Origin: JAMCTM01 sp023473545 | GTDB taxonomy: Bacteria > Patescibacteriota > Microgenomatia > Levybacterales > UBA12049 | NCBI GenBank assembly: GCA_023473545.1 | Contig: JAMCXO010000005.1 | Location: 1 to 25,429, forward strand | Direction: 5' to 3' | Length of the DNA: 25,429 nt | Shown here: piece by piece, positions 7,362 through 13,804 of the stretch | Position numbering within the stretch: position 1 is the first letter of the stretch | Layout of the letters: each line of letters opens with the position of its first letter | Position numbers and translations under genes: made by a program | The notes under the pieces: generated by a model | Database searches by the model: none | What the model saw: only the letters and a program-made list of their open reading frames with translations | What the model was told of the DNA's origin: nothing

Positions 7362-8295
7362 TATGTCTGTCAAGAACAGAAAGTATGGCTTCCGCGTCTT
7401 GAAATCTATGTCTGCTTCCCATAATAACTATTATTACCCTATGCCGGTTGTAATCCTTGCATAACACCAAAACCTGCTCTGCCTCCTCTGTTGTGCCTGT
7501 CTTAATGCCATAAACACCGTCTATTCCCAAAAGTTTATTAAGATTTTTGATCGCGTAAACATGACTGCCGTCTATATTTGATATCACAGCCTGCCTTGTA
7601 TCAACTGCCTTGGCGAAAATTTTGTTTTTCATGGCAGAGAAGGCAAGATGGGCCAAGTCCAAAGCGGTTGTATAATCTCCGTCATCATCCAGTCCGGCCG
7701 GATCCGCGAAATGGGTATTATACAAATTAAGCTTTCTGGCCTTCATATTCATCTGCCTGACAAATTCCCGCTCTCCGATTTTATAATTATCCGCGATCGC
7801 ATCGGCCGCGTCATTGCCGGATGGCAAAAGCATGCCGTAAAGCATATCCCTAAACGTTAATCTATCCCCCAATACAAGCCCGACCTTGGAACCTTCCACA
7901 TAGGCTCTTTTAACTTGCAAAATATCATTTTGGCGATAATAAGAAAGGGCAATAAGAGCGGTCATAATTTTGGTTGTGGAGGCAGGAGCAAACCGGAGGT
8001 CAGCATTTTTTGAGTACAAAATCGTACCGCTTGGGCCGTCTAAAACAACCACGGCTTTGGCCGAAACGTAAAGATTTTTAAAAGCGGAGGGCGAAAGAAT
8101 TGGATAATCGGAAGGGGAAAAGTCTATAATTGGATTTTGCAGTAATAACTCTTGCTTTATCTTATTACTGATTATTTTGAAGACAAGTAAAATATCACAT
8201 AAAATAAAGAACAAAATCGTAAAAGCCAAAAGAAAAATAGGGATCCGCGAAAAAAAAGTCCCGAATTTATTTATTTTTTGCCTGATTTTTTTCAT
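7336..8295 (-). CDS. Serine-type D-alanyl-D-alanine carboxypeptidase (peptidase S11)
   Basis: This 319-residue penicillin-binding protein trims the terminal D-alanine of peptidoglycan stem peptides. A signal-anchor segment (about residues 18-42) places the domain outside the membrane. The three active-site motifs are present and well spaced: STTK (106-109, nucleophile Ser106 and Lys109), SGN (159-161) and KTG (265-267). The stretch DGVYGIKTGTTEEAE is typical of DacA/DacF-type enzymes. There is no long C-terminal beta domain, so it is a compact form. The gene overlaps the 3' end of aspS by 29 bp, which suggests translational coupling. At its own end it overlaps the convergent 6315 gene by 26 bp. 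It implies that the organism makes a cross-linked peptidoglycan wall. The exact paralogue name (dacA, dacB or dacF) cannot be decided. Confidence 0.93.
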   Translation of the reverse strand: MKKIRQKINKFGTFFSRIPIFLLAFTILFFILCDILLVFKIISNKIKQELLLQNPIIDFSPSDYPILSPSAFKNLYVSAKAVVVLDGPSGTILYSKNADLRFAPASTTKIMTALIALSYYRQNDILQVKRAYVEGSKVGLVLGDRLTFRDMLYGMLLPSGNDAADAIADNYKIGEREFVRQMNMKARKLNLYNTHFADPAGLDDDGDYTTALDLAHLAFSAMKNKIFAKAVDTRQAVISNIDGSHVYAIKNLNKLLGIDGVYGIKTGTTEEAEQVLVLCKDYNRHRVIIVIMGSRHRFQDAEAILSVLDRHITYLSIHP

Positions 8296-9652
8296 CTATT
8301 AGAGAGAATCTTACATCTATCCGCTCCATGTCTCTTGGAAAAAGAGACGCCTCGCGGATATTGGACAATCCTAGAATATGCATAGTAATCCTCTCCGAGC
8401 CAAAAGAAAAACCTCCTTCGGGCGGAAGTCCAAAACGAAACGCCTGCAAATACAACTCGCTCTTTTTTAAGTCTATATTTCTTTCTGCAGCTTTCTCCAT
8501 TAAAACCTTAAGATCGTTAATTCTCTGGCCGCCTGTTAACCACTCTGTTCCCCGTCCAATCAGATCAAAACTTAAGGTATATCCCGGATCTTTCGGATCC
8601 TCAAACGTATAGAATGGCCTTTTGTTAACCGGATAATGCGTAACAAAAACAAGTTCGCTGCCATGCTCTTCCTTTGCCCATCGTGTAATTTCCCGCTCAT
8701 CCTCCGGCATCAGATCAGGTTCTTCCCGGTGATCAACACCTGTTCTTTTAAAAATAATTCCCTGCGCCTCCCGCAATTTAACCCGCGGAATTTTCTCTGA
8801 CAACCTTGGCACAGTTGCGCCATGGACCTTTAAAGACTGACCGGCATCTTTCTCTATTCTTTGAAAGACATATCTAATAATATATTCCACCATGTCCATA
8901 ATATCTTCCCAAGAATCAATAAAGCCCATTTCCGCATCCAATGTGGTTACCTCTGTCAAATGGCGGGTTGTAACCGAAGGTTCAGCCCTAAGAGTTTTGT
9001 TAACTGCAAATACCCGCTCAAATACCCCAACCATAATCTGCTTATAGAACTGGGGACTTTGGGCAAGATAGGCTTTCTGCCCAAAATAATTGACGGCAAA
9101 AATTTCCGCCCCGCCCTCGGCTGTTTGAGGAATAATGACCGGTGCCTGAAACTCGGTAAAGCCTTTTTCTCTTAAAGCATCCCTAAAGGCATCAATTACT
9201 ATTTCCTGAACTTTAAATATTTCTTTAATCTTTGGATGGCGAAGCGTTAGTGACCGATAATCAAGAAGGGTGGGCAGTTCAAGATCCAAAGTTTCCTGCC
9301 CCATGTCAAAAGGCAGGGTATGGGCCATTGACAAAACCTTAATCTCTAAAACCTCTAATTCTATTTCGCCTGTTGCCAGATCTTTGTTAACCGCCCCATC
9401 CGGACGCCTGTTAACTTTTCCCAAAACCTCCACCGCGGATTCCACAGACAATTCTTTGGCTGTTTTATATGCCTTAGGCGAAACCTTGTTATTGACTGCC
9501 ATCTGAATGGTTCCCGATCTGTCCCACAAATCAATAAAAATCAATTTTCCGTGATCGCGCCGCCTTTTCACCCAGCCTTTTAATAAAATCTCCTTATTTA
9601 TTAAGGAAGGCGCATCCGATACGAGGGTTCTCATTAATTTAAAACCTGCCAT
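8267..9652 (-). CDS. aspS: Aspartyl-tRNA synthetase, compact archaeal-like form
   Basis: A class II synthetase that charges tRNA with aspartate. The N-terminal OB-fold contains GWVKRRRDHGKLIFIDL, close to the bacterial AspRS signature. The catalytic core is more like archaeal enzymes: motif 2 RAEPSVTTRHLTEVT, then LDAEMGF, and motif 3 GGFSFGSER followed by IREASLFPRD. At 461 residues it lacks the roughly 150-residue GAD insertion of typical bacterial AspRS (about 590 residues). AspRS of this type can be non-discriminating, also making Asp-tRNA-Asn for the GatCAB amidotransferase; no gat genes are in this window, so that stays open. AsnRS was considered, but LDAEMGF and the FPRD ending favour AspRS. 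The start codon follows a good promoter by eight bases; an alternative in-frame ATG is 18 bp downstream. The carboxypeptidase gene overlaps its end. Confidence 0.92.
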   Translation of the reverse strand: MAGFKLMRTLVSDAPSLINKEILLKGWVKRRRDHGKLIFIDLWDRSGTIQMAVNNKVSPKAYKTAKELSVESAVEVLGKVNRRPDGAVNKDLATGEIELEVLEIKVLSMAHTLPFDMGQETLDLELPTLLDYRSLTLRHPKIKEIFKVQEIVIDAFRDALREKGFTEFQAPVIIPQTAEGGAEIFAVNYFGQKAYLAQSPQFYKQIMVGVFERVFAVNKTLRAEPSVTTRHLTEVTTLDAEMGFIDSWEDIMDMVEYIIRYVFQRIEKDAGQSLKVHGATVPRLSEKIPRVKLREAQGIIFKRTGVDHREEPDLMPEDEREITRWAKEEHGSELVFVTHYPVNKRPFYTFEDPKDPGYTLSFDLIGRGTEWLTGGQRINDLKVLMEKAAERNIDLKKSELYLQAFRFGLPPEGGFSFGSERITMHILGLSNIREASLFPRDMERIDVRFSLIDEKNQAKNK

Positions 9653-9660
9653 TTGTTACT

Positions 9661-9689
9661 ATTTTAAATAAAATAACCCCGCTTGACAA
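9661..9689 (-). promoter_or_regulatory. Candidate promoter for aspS
   Basis: Minus strand: TTGTCA (9689-9684), 17-bp spacer, TAAAAT (9666-9661). The box ends eight bases before ATG 9652, predicting a leaderless mRNA for the aspS-carboxypeptidase operon. Confidence 0.65.
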
Positions 9690-9718
9690 GAAGCCAAAAG
9701 CTTTTACATCCTATAGTC

Positions 9719-9747
9719 TTGATACCCCTTTATATTTATGCTAAAAT
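9719..9747 (+). promoter_or_regulatory. Extended -10 promoter for the NUDIX fusion gene
   Basis: TTGATA (9719-9724), 17-bp spacer ending in TGC, then TAAAAT (9742-9747). The TG gives an extended -10. Transcription would begin near 9754, two bases before a strong hairpin. A second weak option is TTGACA at 9683-9688 with TACATC at 9705-9710. Confidence 0.65.
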
Positions 9748-9755
9748 AAAAAGAA

Positions 9756-9784
9756 CAGGGCTTACGAAAAACACGTAAGTCCTG
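9756..9784 (+). promoter_or_regulatory. 11-bp hairpin at the 5' end of the NUDIX fusion mRNA
   Basis: CAGGGCTTACG (9756-9766) pairs with CGTAAGTCCTG (9774-9784) over 11 bp, including one G-T pair, with loop AAAAACA. It starts about two bases after the predicted transcription start and ends 14 bases before ATG 9799. No U-run follows directly, so a terminator is unlikely; mRNA protection or control of translation is more plausible. No Shine-Dalgarno lies between hairpin and start. Confidence 0.7.
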
Positions 9785-9798
9785 AATGAATTTTATCT

Positions 9799-12069
9799 AT
9801 GAAATCAGCAGAAACCCTTTTGCCAACCGAAAACCAGCCTGTTATGCGAATCGCCCGCGTGGTGCCTGTGGCGCCGATTCCGGTTCCTGAGCTTGCCGAA
9901 AAATTGCGCGGGGGAATCCCTATTGAGCGTATTTTTCTCTCGGAAGTTCTTTTAATTCAGAAAAGCACCAACAGTAATCCAAGCGCGGGACTTGTCATGC
10001 CGCCTGGCGGAGAAATTGACAGCGAAGAATCAGCCTTTGCGGGAGGCTTGCGGGAGATAGGAGAAGAAACAACCTTACTTTCTCTGGCCCAGGGTGAGGC
10101 AAAACAAGCATGGAATACTAATCCTTTTCATCCGTCTTTTACGTTTGGGATTCCGGGCTATAATGCCCCCAGAGAACTTCAAATGTTTGTTTTGCCTGTA
10201 GCATCCCGTTCTTTTTCCGTTCATAAACCCAGAGAAGGAAAAAACGGTTCAGAAGACAAAATTGAGCGGATTGTTTCCTTTTCTCCTAAAGAATTAGAAC
10301 AGTTAATTGATAAGGGAAGTCTTGAGCGCGGCAGGAAAATAATCCGCGCGGCAGGTCATTTTACTGCTATAGACGATAATTCTATTAGCATATCGGGTGT
10401 GAATAAGGCTATGCGCCGGACAGTTCTTAATGGCATTACGGAGGATGTCAGGGCATTCGAGGCTAGACTGCGGGAGACAATGCTTGGGGAAGTAAATCGG
10501 GTAAGATGGGCAAAACAAACAGCCCTGGCACGCGATTTATCCATATGCTCCCAAGATGAATTAATCAGAGCCTTCGTTGCGGCACAAATGCGTCTTGGGC
10601 TTGCCGGCGAACGACAGCGGGAAATAAACCGCGCTTCTCAACCCCCCGACAAGGCAGATTTGCTCAAGGTTGCCAACTATTTAGCCGCCGAAGAATTACC
10701 AACAGAAATATTCCCGGAACTGCTCCTTTCAACGCCAACCCACGAAGCACTTCGCGCTGTAATCAGACTTGAAAAAAGCTTTAGGAAGGGAGCGGAAACG
10801 ATTATAACTGAAACGGGCGATCCGTCCGCGACTTTACAGGATAGCTGGCCAAAGGTATTAGGACTTCCTCCAACCCAACGGGTGGAGCTGATAAAAAGGG
10901 CGAATGAGGCAATGATCCAAGAACTTAGCCGGCAAACGGGGGTCTCTAGGGAAAATATTGGAAAAGCCCTGGAAACAACCGAAGAGTTTCATGACTTTAT
11001 TACCAGAAGTCTGCAACGGCAAAGAGATTTAAAAGAAGGGGTTTTTCAAGAGTTTCGTCCAATGAACGAAATCTCAAATTCTACACTATTCACCCGTGTA
11101 ATTTTTGCCTTAGGCCTTCATCCGAATATTCCGATCGCAAGGAGTCAAGACGGACTTCGTATTCTGCGCTTTGAAGCAATAAGGGATTTGGCGGTATTTT
11201 CCGCAGCGCTTGAGGTTACGCAAAAATTGCAGGAAGCGGATAACAACCTGTTTCAATCAGCGCTTGACACAATGTTTAGCTTTCCTCCGCAAAGAGAATA
11301 TGTTAATCTTGGCGATGGCAGACTCCACCCTGTGTATCACCGAACAACAGCTGTAGAAGTGGCCGGAAGAAAATTACACGTGATTACCGACGAACGGCTC
11401 AAGAAAACCCCGCTATCGGCTGTAAGAAAACAGTTTCAAGATTCGGAGCTCAACGATATCTATAGCGTCAACTTTGTACTCGCGGACGATAATTTCGATG
11501 ACCATAATCCTCTGGAACAGCGCTTAAAGGCAACGCAAAATTTTCGGGAGACATTACTCTCGCATATCCAACAAGAGTTAAATAAAGATCCTTTATCGGG
11601 GTGGGAAGTTTCGGTACAGGACGGCACCTATAAACGAACATCGCTTGATCGGGTAGACTCTTTTATGCGCTCCGGCAGTAACGAAAGTGAAGAAATGATC
11701 GCTAAAGAAAATGGGGGCGGAAAAAGGCCGGGGTCAAAAGGAAACGCGATAGCCCGCGAGAAATTTGTGATCTCTCTGCAAAATTCCAACGGCCAAACTC
11801 AATTAATCGAGGTGTGTATTTATCCATTTGAATCAACCCATACACAATCGGTGGCACAATTAGGCAAAGCGGGTTTCTGGGGTTTTGCGGAAAAACTTGA
11901 AGACGACTTCAAGGGCAATTACGAAGCCATGCGAATCCTGGCCCGTGATAGGGAAAATCCCACGGAAGCGTCTTTATATGAGCTTTTGTATCCCGGACAC
12001 CTCTATGAAATTATTTCTCAAAGAATGATGGATAAGCATGTAAAACCAAGAAAAAACAGAAAAGGCTAA
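9799..12069 (+). CDS. NUDIX hydrolase fused to a RelA/SpoT-synthetase-like domain
   Basis: A 756-residue soluble protein. Residues about 40-190 form a NUDIX domain: the box runs from G71 (GEIDSEE) through REIGEE (85-90), matching G-x5-E-x7-R-E-x-x-E-E; the final glycine of the consensus is Thr. NUDIX enzymes hydrolyse nucleoside diphosphates linked to another group. The middle (about 200-500) is mostly helical and unrecognised. Residues about 515-715 resemble a RelA/SpoT synthetase fold: ERLKKTPLSAVRK (532-544) mirrors the R-x-K...S...R-K segment, LNDIYSVNFVLAD (551-563) mirrors the Asp-containing strand (D553), and LIEVCIY (669-675) mirrors the VEIQI strand with catalytic-type E671. The usual Arg after the Asp strand is Asn, and the NGYxSLH loop with its guanine-stacking Tyr is not recognisable. 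No HD hydrolase motif is seen. The activity may be (p)ppGpp-related, altered or lost. Confidence 0.72.
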   Translation: MKSAETLLPTENQPVMRIARVVPVAPIPVPELAEKLRGGIPIERIFLSEVLLIQKSTNSNPSAGLVMPPGGEIDSEESAFAGGLREIGEETTLLSLAQGEAKQAWNTNPFHPSFTFGIPGYNAPRELQMFVLPVASRSFSVHKPREGKNGSEDKIERIVSFSPKELEQLIDKGSLERGRKIIRAAGHFTAIDDNSISISGVNKAMRRTVLNGITEDVRAFEARLRETMLGEVNRVRWAKQTALARDLSICSQDELIRAFVAAQMRLGLAGERQREINRASQPPDKADLLKVANYLAAEELPTEIFPELLLSTPTHEALRAVIRLEKSFRKGAETIITETGDPSATLQDSWPKVLGLPPTQRVELIKRANEAMIQELSRQTGVSRENIGKALETTEEFHDFITRSLQRQRDLKEGVFQEFRPMNEISNSTLFTRVIFALGLHPNIPIARSQDGLRILRFEAIRDLAVFSAALEVTQKLQEADNNLFQSALDTMFSFPPQREYVNLGDGRLHPVYHRTTAVEVAGRKLHVITDERLKKTPLSAVRKQFQDSELNDIYSVNFVLADDNFDDHNPLEQRLKATQNFRETLLSHIQQELNKDPLSGWEVSVQDGTYKRTSLDRVDSFMRSGSNESEEMIAKENGGGKRPGSKGNAIAREKFVISLQNSNGQTQLIEVCIYPFESTHTQSVAQLGKAGFWGFAEKLEDDFKGNYEAMRILARDRENPTEASLYELLYPGHLYEIISQRMMDKHVKPRKNRKG

Positions 12070-12086
12070 ACGGCTTTTCTTTTTAT
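12058..12086 (+). terminator. Possible intrinsic terminator after the NUDIX fusion gene
   Basis: AGAAAAG (12058-12064) pairs with CTTTTCT (12074-12080), followed by TTTTAT. The stem is AT-rich and partly interrupted, so the site is weak. It spans the four-base tail-to-tail overlap with recJ. Confidence 0.35.
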
Positions 12087-13778
12087 ATCTTTTATCTTTA
12101 ACTGTAAGCTTGTTTTGCCGTTCCATCTATTTTCATCAATCGCGTAAATAATATCCGCCTTATCCCCAATACGCAACTCCTCCATTCTTTCCCCCATCCC
12201 AAACCCAATTCCGTCAAATTGACCTTTGATTTTTGACCTTTGATTTTTGACCTTTATTTTAAGATGTTTTCCGCCCTCTCCCACTGTTCTCATATCTTCG
12301 ATCATAACGTTTTCCGACATAAAGGTTGGCTCCGGATTACCCATGCCAAAGGGAGATAGTTTTTGAATCTCATTATATAATTCCTGACTGATGCGCCCTA
12401 GCGGCAAAACCAAATCTATCTTAAGCGTTCTTGTCAGCATCCGCGAGTCGAGAACTTCTTGCGAGCGTTTTTCCAGAAAAGAACGAAGAAGAGAAAGTTT
12501 TTCTGTTTCAACCGTAAATCCGGCTGCCATCGGATGGCCTCCCGCGTCAATCAGAAGGTCTGATGCCCCTCTTATAAACTCGATGATATTAAACCCCGAA
12601 ACCGAACGCGCCGAGGCCTTGGAATATCTCTTTCCGATAGAAACAACAATGGACGGCCGATAAAACTCCTCTACCAGCTTACCCGCCACCAACCCAATCA
12701 CCCCCTGCTGATAATCTTCGTGCCCTACAAAAATCAATTTCTTGATACCTGATACCTGATAGCTGATAGCTGATACCGCGTGTTGTACTGCCTCCTTCGT
12801 CATCTGCTGTCTCTCCCGATTCGTTAATCCAAGTCTACGGGCAAGCTGCCCGGCCTTTTCCGCGTTATTGGTGCACAAAATCCTTAAGGAATCCATGGCG
12901 TGTTCCAAACGCCCCATGGCATTAAGCCGGGGCGCTATAATATGTCCAATTTCATAAACTCCAATTTTATCCTTATCTATCCGCCCCTCTTTAAAAATCT
13001 CCAAAAGTCCCGGCCTTTTTGTTTTCCTAAGCCTTTCCAAACCAAACTTAAGAAGGGTCCTGTTGGCGCCTGTAAGAAGCACCAAATCCGCCACTGTCGC
13101 TAGGGCAACCAGCTCCAAATGGGTATCTGATGTTTTGGAATTTTGAAATTTGAATTTTGAAATTTCCCGCGACAGCAGGTATGCTACTCCCGCCCCGCAT
13201 AACTTTGTAGTATGAACTATTGAATATGCCCTGGGTAGTTTTTTAGAGGAAACATGATGGTCCGTAATAATAACATCAATGCCGTTTTTATTGGCAAAAT
13301 CAACCGCTTTACTGGCCACAATCCCGTTATCCACCGTGATAATCAGCGAACAATTTTCAATTTTCAATTTACAATTTTCAATTCCTTTGACCGAAAGTCC
13401 GTAACCCTCGTCCATTCTATGCGGAATATACGGCATTACTTTGGCTCCCAGTCCATAAAGCGTTTCCCAGACAATAGCGGCACCGCAAATTCCATCCACA
13501 TCATAATCGCCGTAAACGACAATTTCTTCTTTATCCCGGATTGCCTTTTTAATTCTCTTGAGGGCTTTTTGCAGCTGCTCTTTGTCAATTCCCACCGAAC
13601 CGGCGCTAACCGCCTCAAGCTTTGGATTCAAAAATTTCCCGATTTCTTTCTTTGTATTTATTCCCCGATTCTTCAAAAGAACCTTCAGCAAATCGCTAAT
13701 CTCAACCTTTGAATTTTGAGTTTTAAGTTTACCTATTATTTCCCACTTTTTACTCTTAATTCTTAATTCTTGATTCAT
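12066..13778 (-). CDS. recJ: Single-stranded-DNA-specific exonuclease RecJ
   Basis: RecJ degrades single-stranded DNA 5' to 3' in recombination and repair. The 570-residue protein has the DHH-family motifs: VVYGDYDVDGICGA with DYDVDG (91-96), IITVDNGI, and DHH (173-175). The DHHA1 part ends in AGGHPMAAGF, and a C-terminal OB-like region follows. Length is normal to slightly short. At least seven places in the gene are made of 7-bp-periodic repeats, read as K/Q/N/S/I-rich loops such as NCKLKIENC, KFKFQNSK, SAISYQVSGIKK and VKNQRSKIKG; all lie between conserved blocks or at the ends. The start codon itself is inside one array (13751-13785). The 3' end overlaps the NUDIX gene by 4 bp, and recJ is divergent from the CCA-type gene with 26 bp between start codons. 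Confidence 0.95.
   Translation of the reverse strand: MNQELRIKSKKWEIIGKLKTQNSKVEISDLLKVLLKNRGINTKKEIGKFLNPKLEAVSAGSVGIDKEQLQKALKRIKKAIRDKEEIVVYGDYDVDGICGAAIVWETLYGLGAKVMPYIPHRMDEGYGLSVKGIENCKLKIENCSLIITVDNGIVASKAVDFANKNGIDVIITDHHVSSKKLPRAYSIVHTTKLCGAGVAYLLSREISKFKFQNSKTSDTHLELVALATVADLVLLTGANRTLLKFGLERLRKTKRPGLLEIFKEGRIDKDKIGVYEIGHIIAPRLNAMGRLEHAMDSLRILCTNNAEKAGQLARRLGLTNRERQQMTKEAVQHAVSAISYQVSGIKKLIFVGHEDYQQGVIGLVAGKLVEEFYRPSIVVSIGKRYSKASARSVSGFNIIEFIRGASDLLIDAGGHPMAAGFTVETEKLSLLRSFLEKRSQEVLDSRMLTRTLKIDLVLPLGRISQELYNEIQKLSPFGMGNPEPTFMSENVMIEDMRTVGEGGKHLKIKVKNQRSKIKGQFDGIGFGMGERMEELRIGDKADIIYAIDENRWNGKTSLQLKIKDIKRKAV
12086..12099. repeat. Heptamer pair at the recJ 3' end
   Basis: Two perfect copies of TATCTTT (12086-12092, 12093-12099). 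On the minus strand they encode part of the C-terminal LKIKDIKRK. Short, and listed because it shares the 7-bp period of the other recJ arrays. Confidence 0.5.
12221..12255. repeat. Heptamer array in recJ (GACCTTT/GATTTTT)
   Basis: Five consecutive 7-bp units alternate GACCTTT and GATTTTT (three and two copies) from 12221 to 12255. The minus strand reads VKNQRSKIKG, in the turn after KHLKI of the C-terminal OB-like region. Confidence 0.9.
12744..12777. repeat. Heptamer array in recJ (GATACCT/GATAGCT)
   Basis: Units GATACCT twice, GATAGCT twice, then a partial GATACC, 12744-12777. The minus strand reads VSAISYQVSGIK, a linker just before the conserved strand LIFVGHEDYQQGVIG. Confidence 0.9.
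13138..13165. repeat. Heptamer array in recJ (GAATTTT/GAAATTT)
   Basis: The pair GAATTTT-GAAATTT occurs twice without gap (28 bp). The minus strand reads KFKFQNSK, between LLSREIS and LELVALATVADLV, where other RecJ proteins have a loop. Confidence 0.9.
13351..13383. repeat. Heptamer array in recJ (CAATTTT)
   Basis: CAATTTT, CAATTTT, CAATTTA, CAATTTT and a partial CAATT, 13351-13383. The minus strand reads IENCKLKIENC just before LIITVDNGI. Confidence 0.9.
13704..13731. repeat. Heptamer array near the recJ 5' end
   Basis: AACCTTT, GAATTTT, GAGTTTT, AAGTTTA (13704-13731). The minus strand reads KLKTQNSKVE. GAGTTTT and GAATTTT are shared with the gltX and other recJ arrays. Confidence 0.75.
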
Positions 13779-13785
13779 GATTCTT
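13751..13785. repeat. Heptamer array spanning the recJ start codon
   Basis: TACTCTT, AATTCTT, AATTCTT, GATTCAT, GATTCTT (13751-13785). The CAT of GATTCAT (13776-13778) is the complement of the recJ ATG, so the first codons NQELRIK and the start itself derive from the repeat. Confidence 0.85.
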
Positions 13786-13786
13786 C

Positions 13787-13798
13787 TGCTATACTATA
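13787..13798. promoter_or_regulatory. Overlapping extended -10 boxes of recJ and the CCA-type gene
   Basis: Plus strand: TGC-TATACT (13787-13795), nine bases before ATG 13805. The minus-strand box TATAGT (13798-13793, preceded by TGT at 13801-13799) lies 14 bases before the recJ ATG. Neither has a convincing -35, but both have the extended TG. The two hexamers share three base pairs, so polymerase can use only one direction at a time. Confidence 0.55.
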
Positions 13799-13804
13799 AC
13801 ATGT

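Noticed and set aside
8267..9652. Asparaginyl-tRNA synthetase
   Set aside because: The motif 2 continuation LDAEMGF and the LFPRD ending fit AspRS better than AsnRS. The distinction is strong but made by eye.
9799..12069. Bifunctional RelA/SpoT with HD hydrolase
   Set aside because: No HD or matching histidine motif is seen in the middle region; only synthetase-like segments are present.
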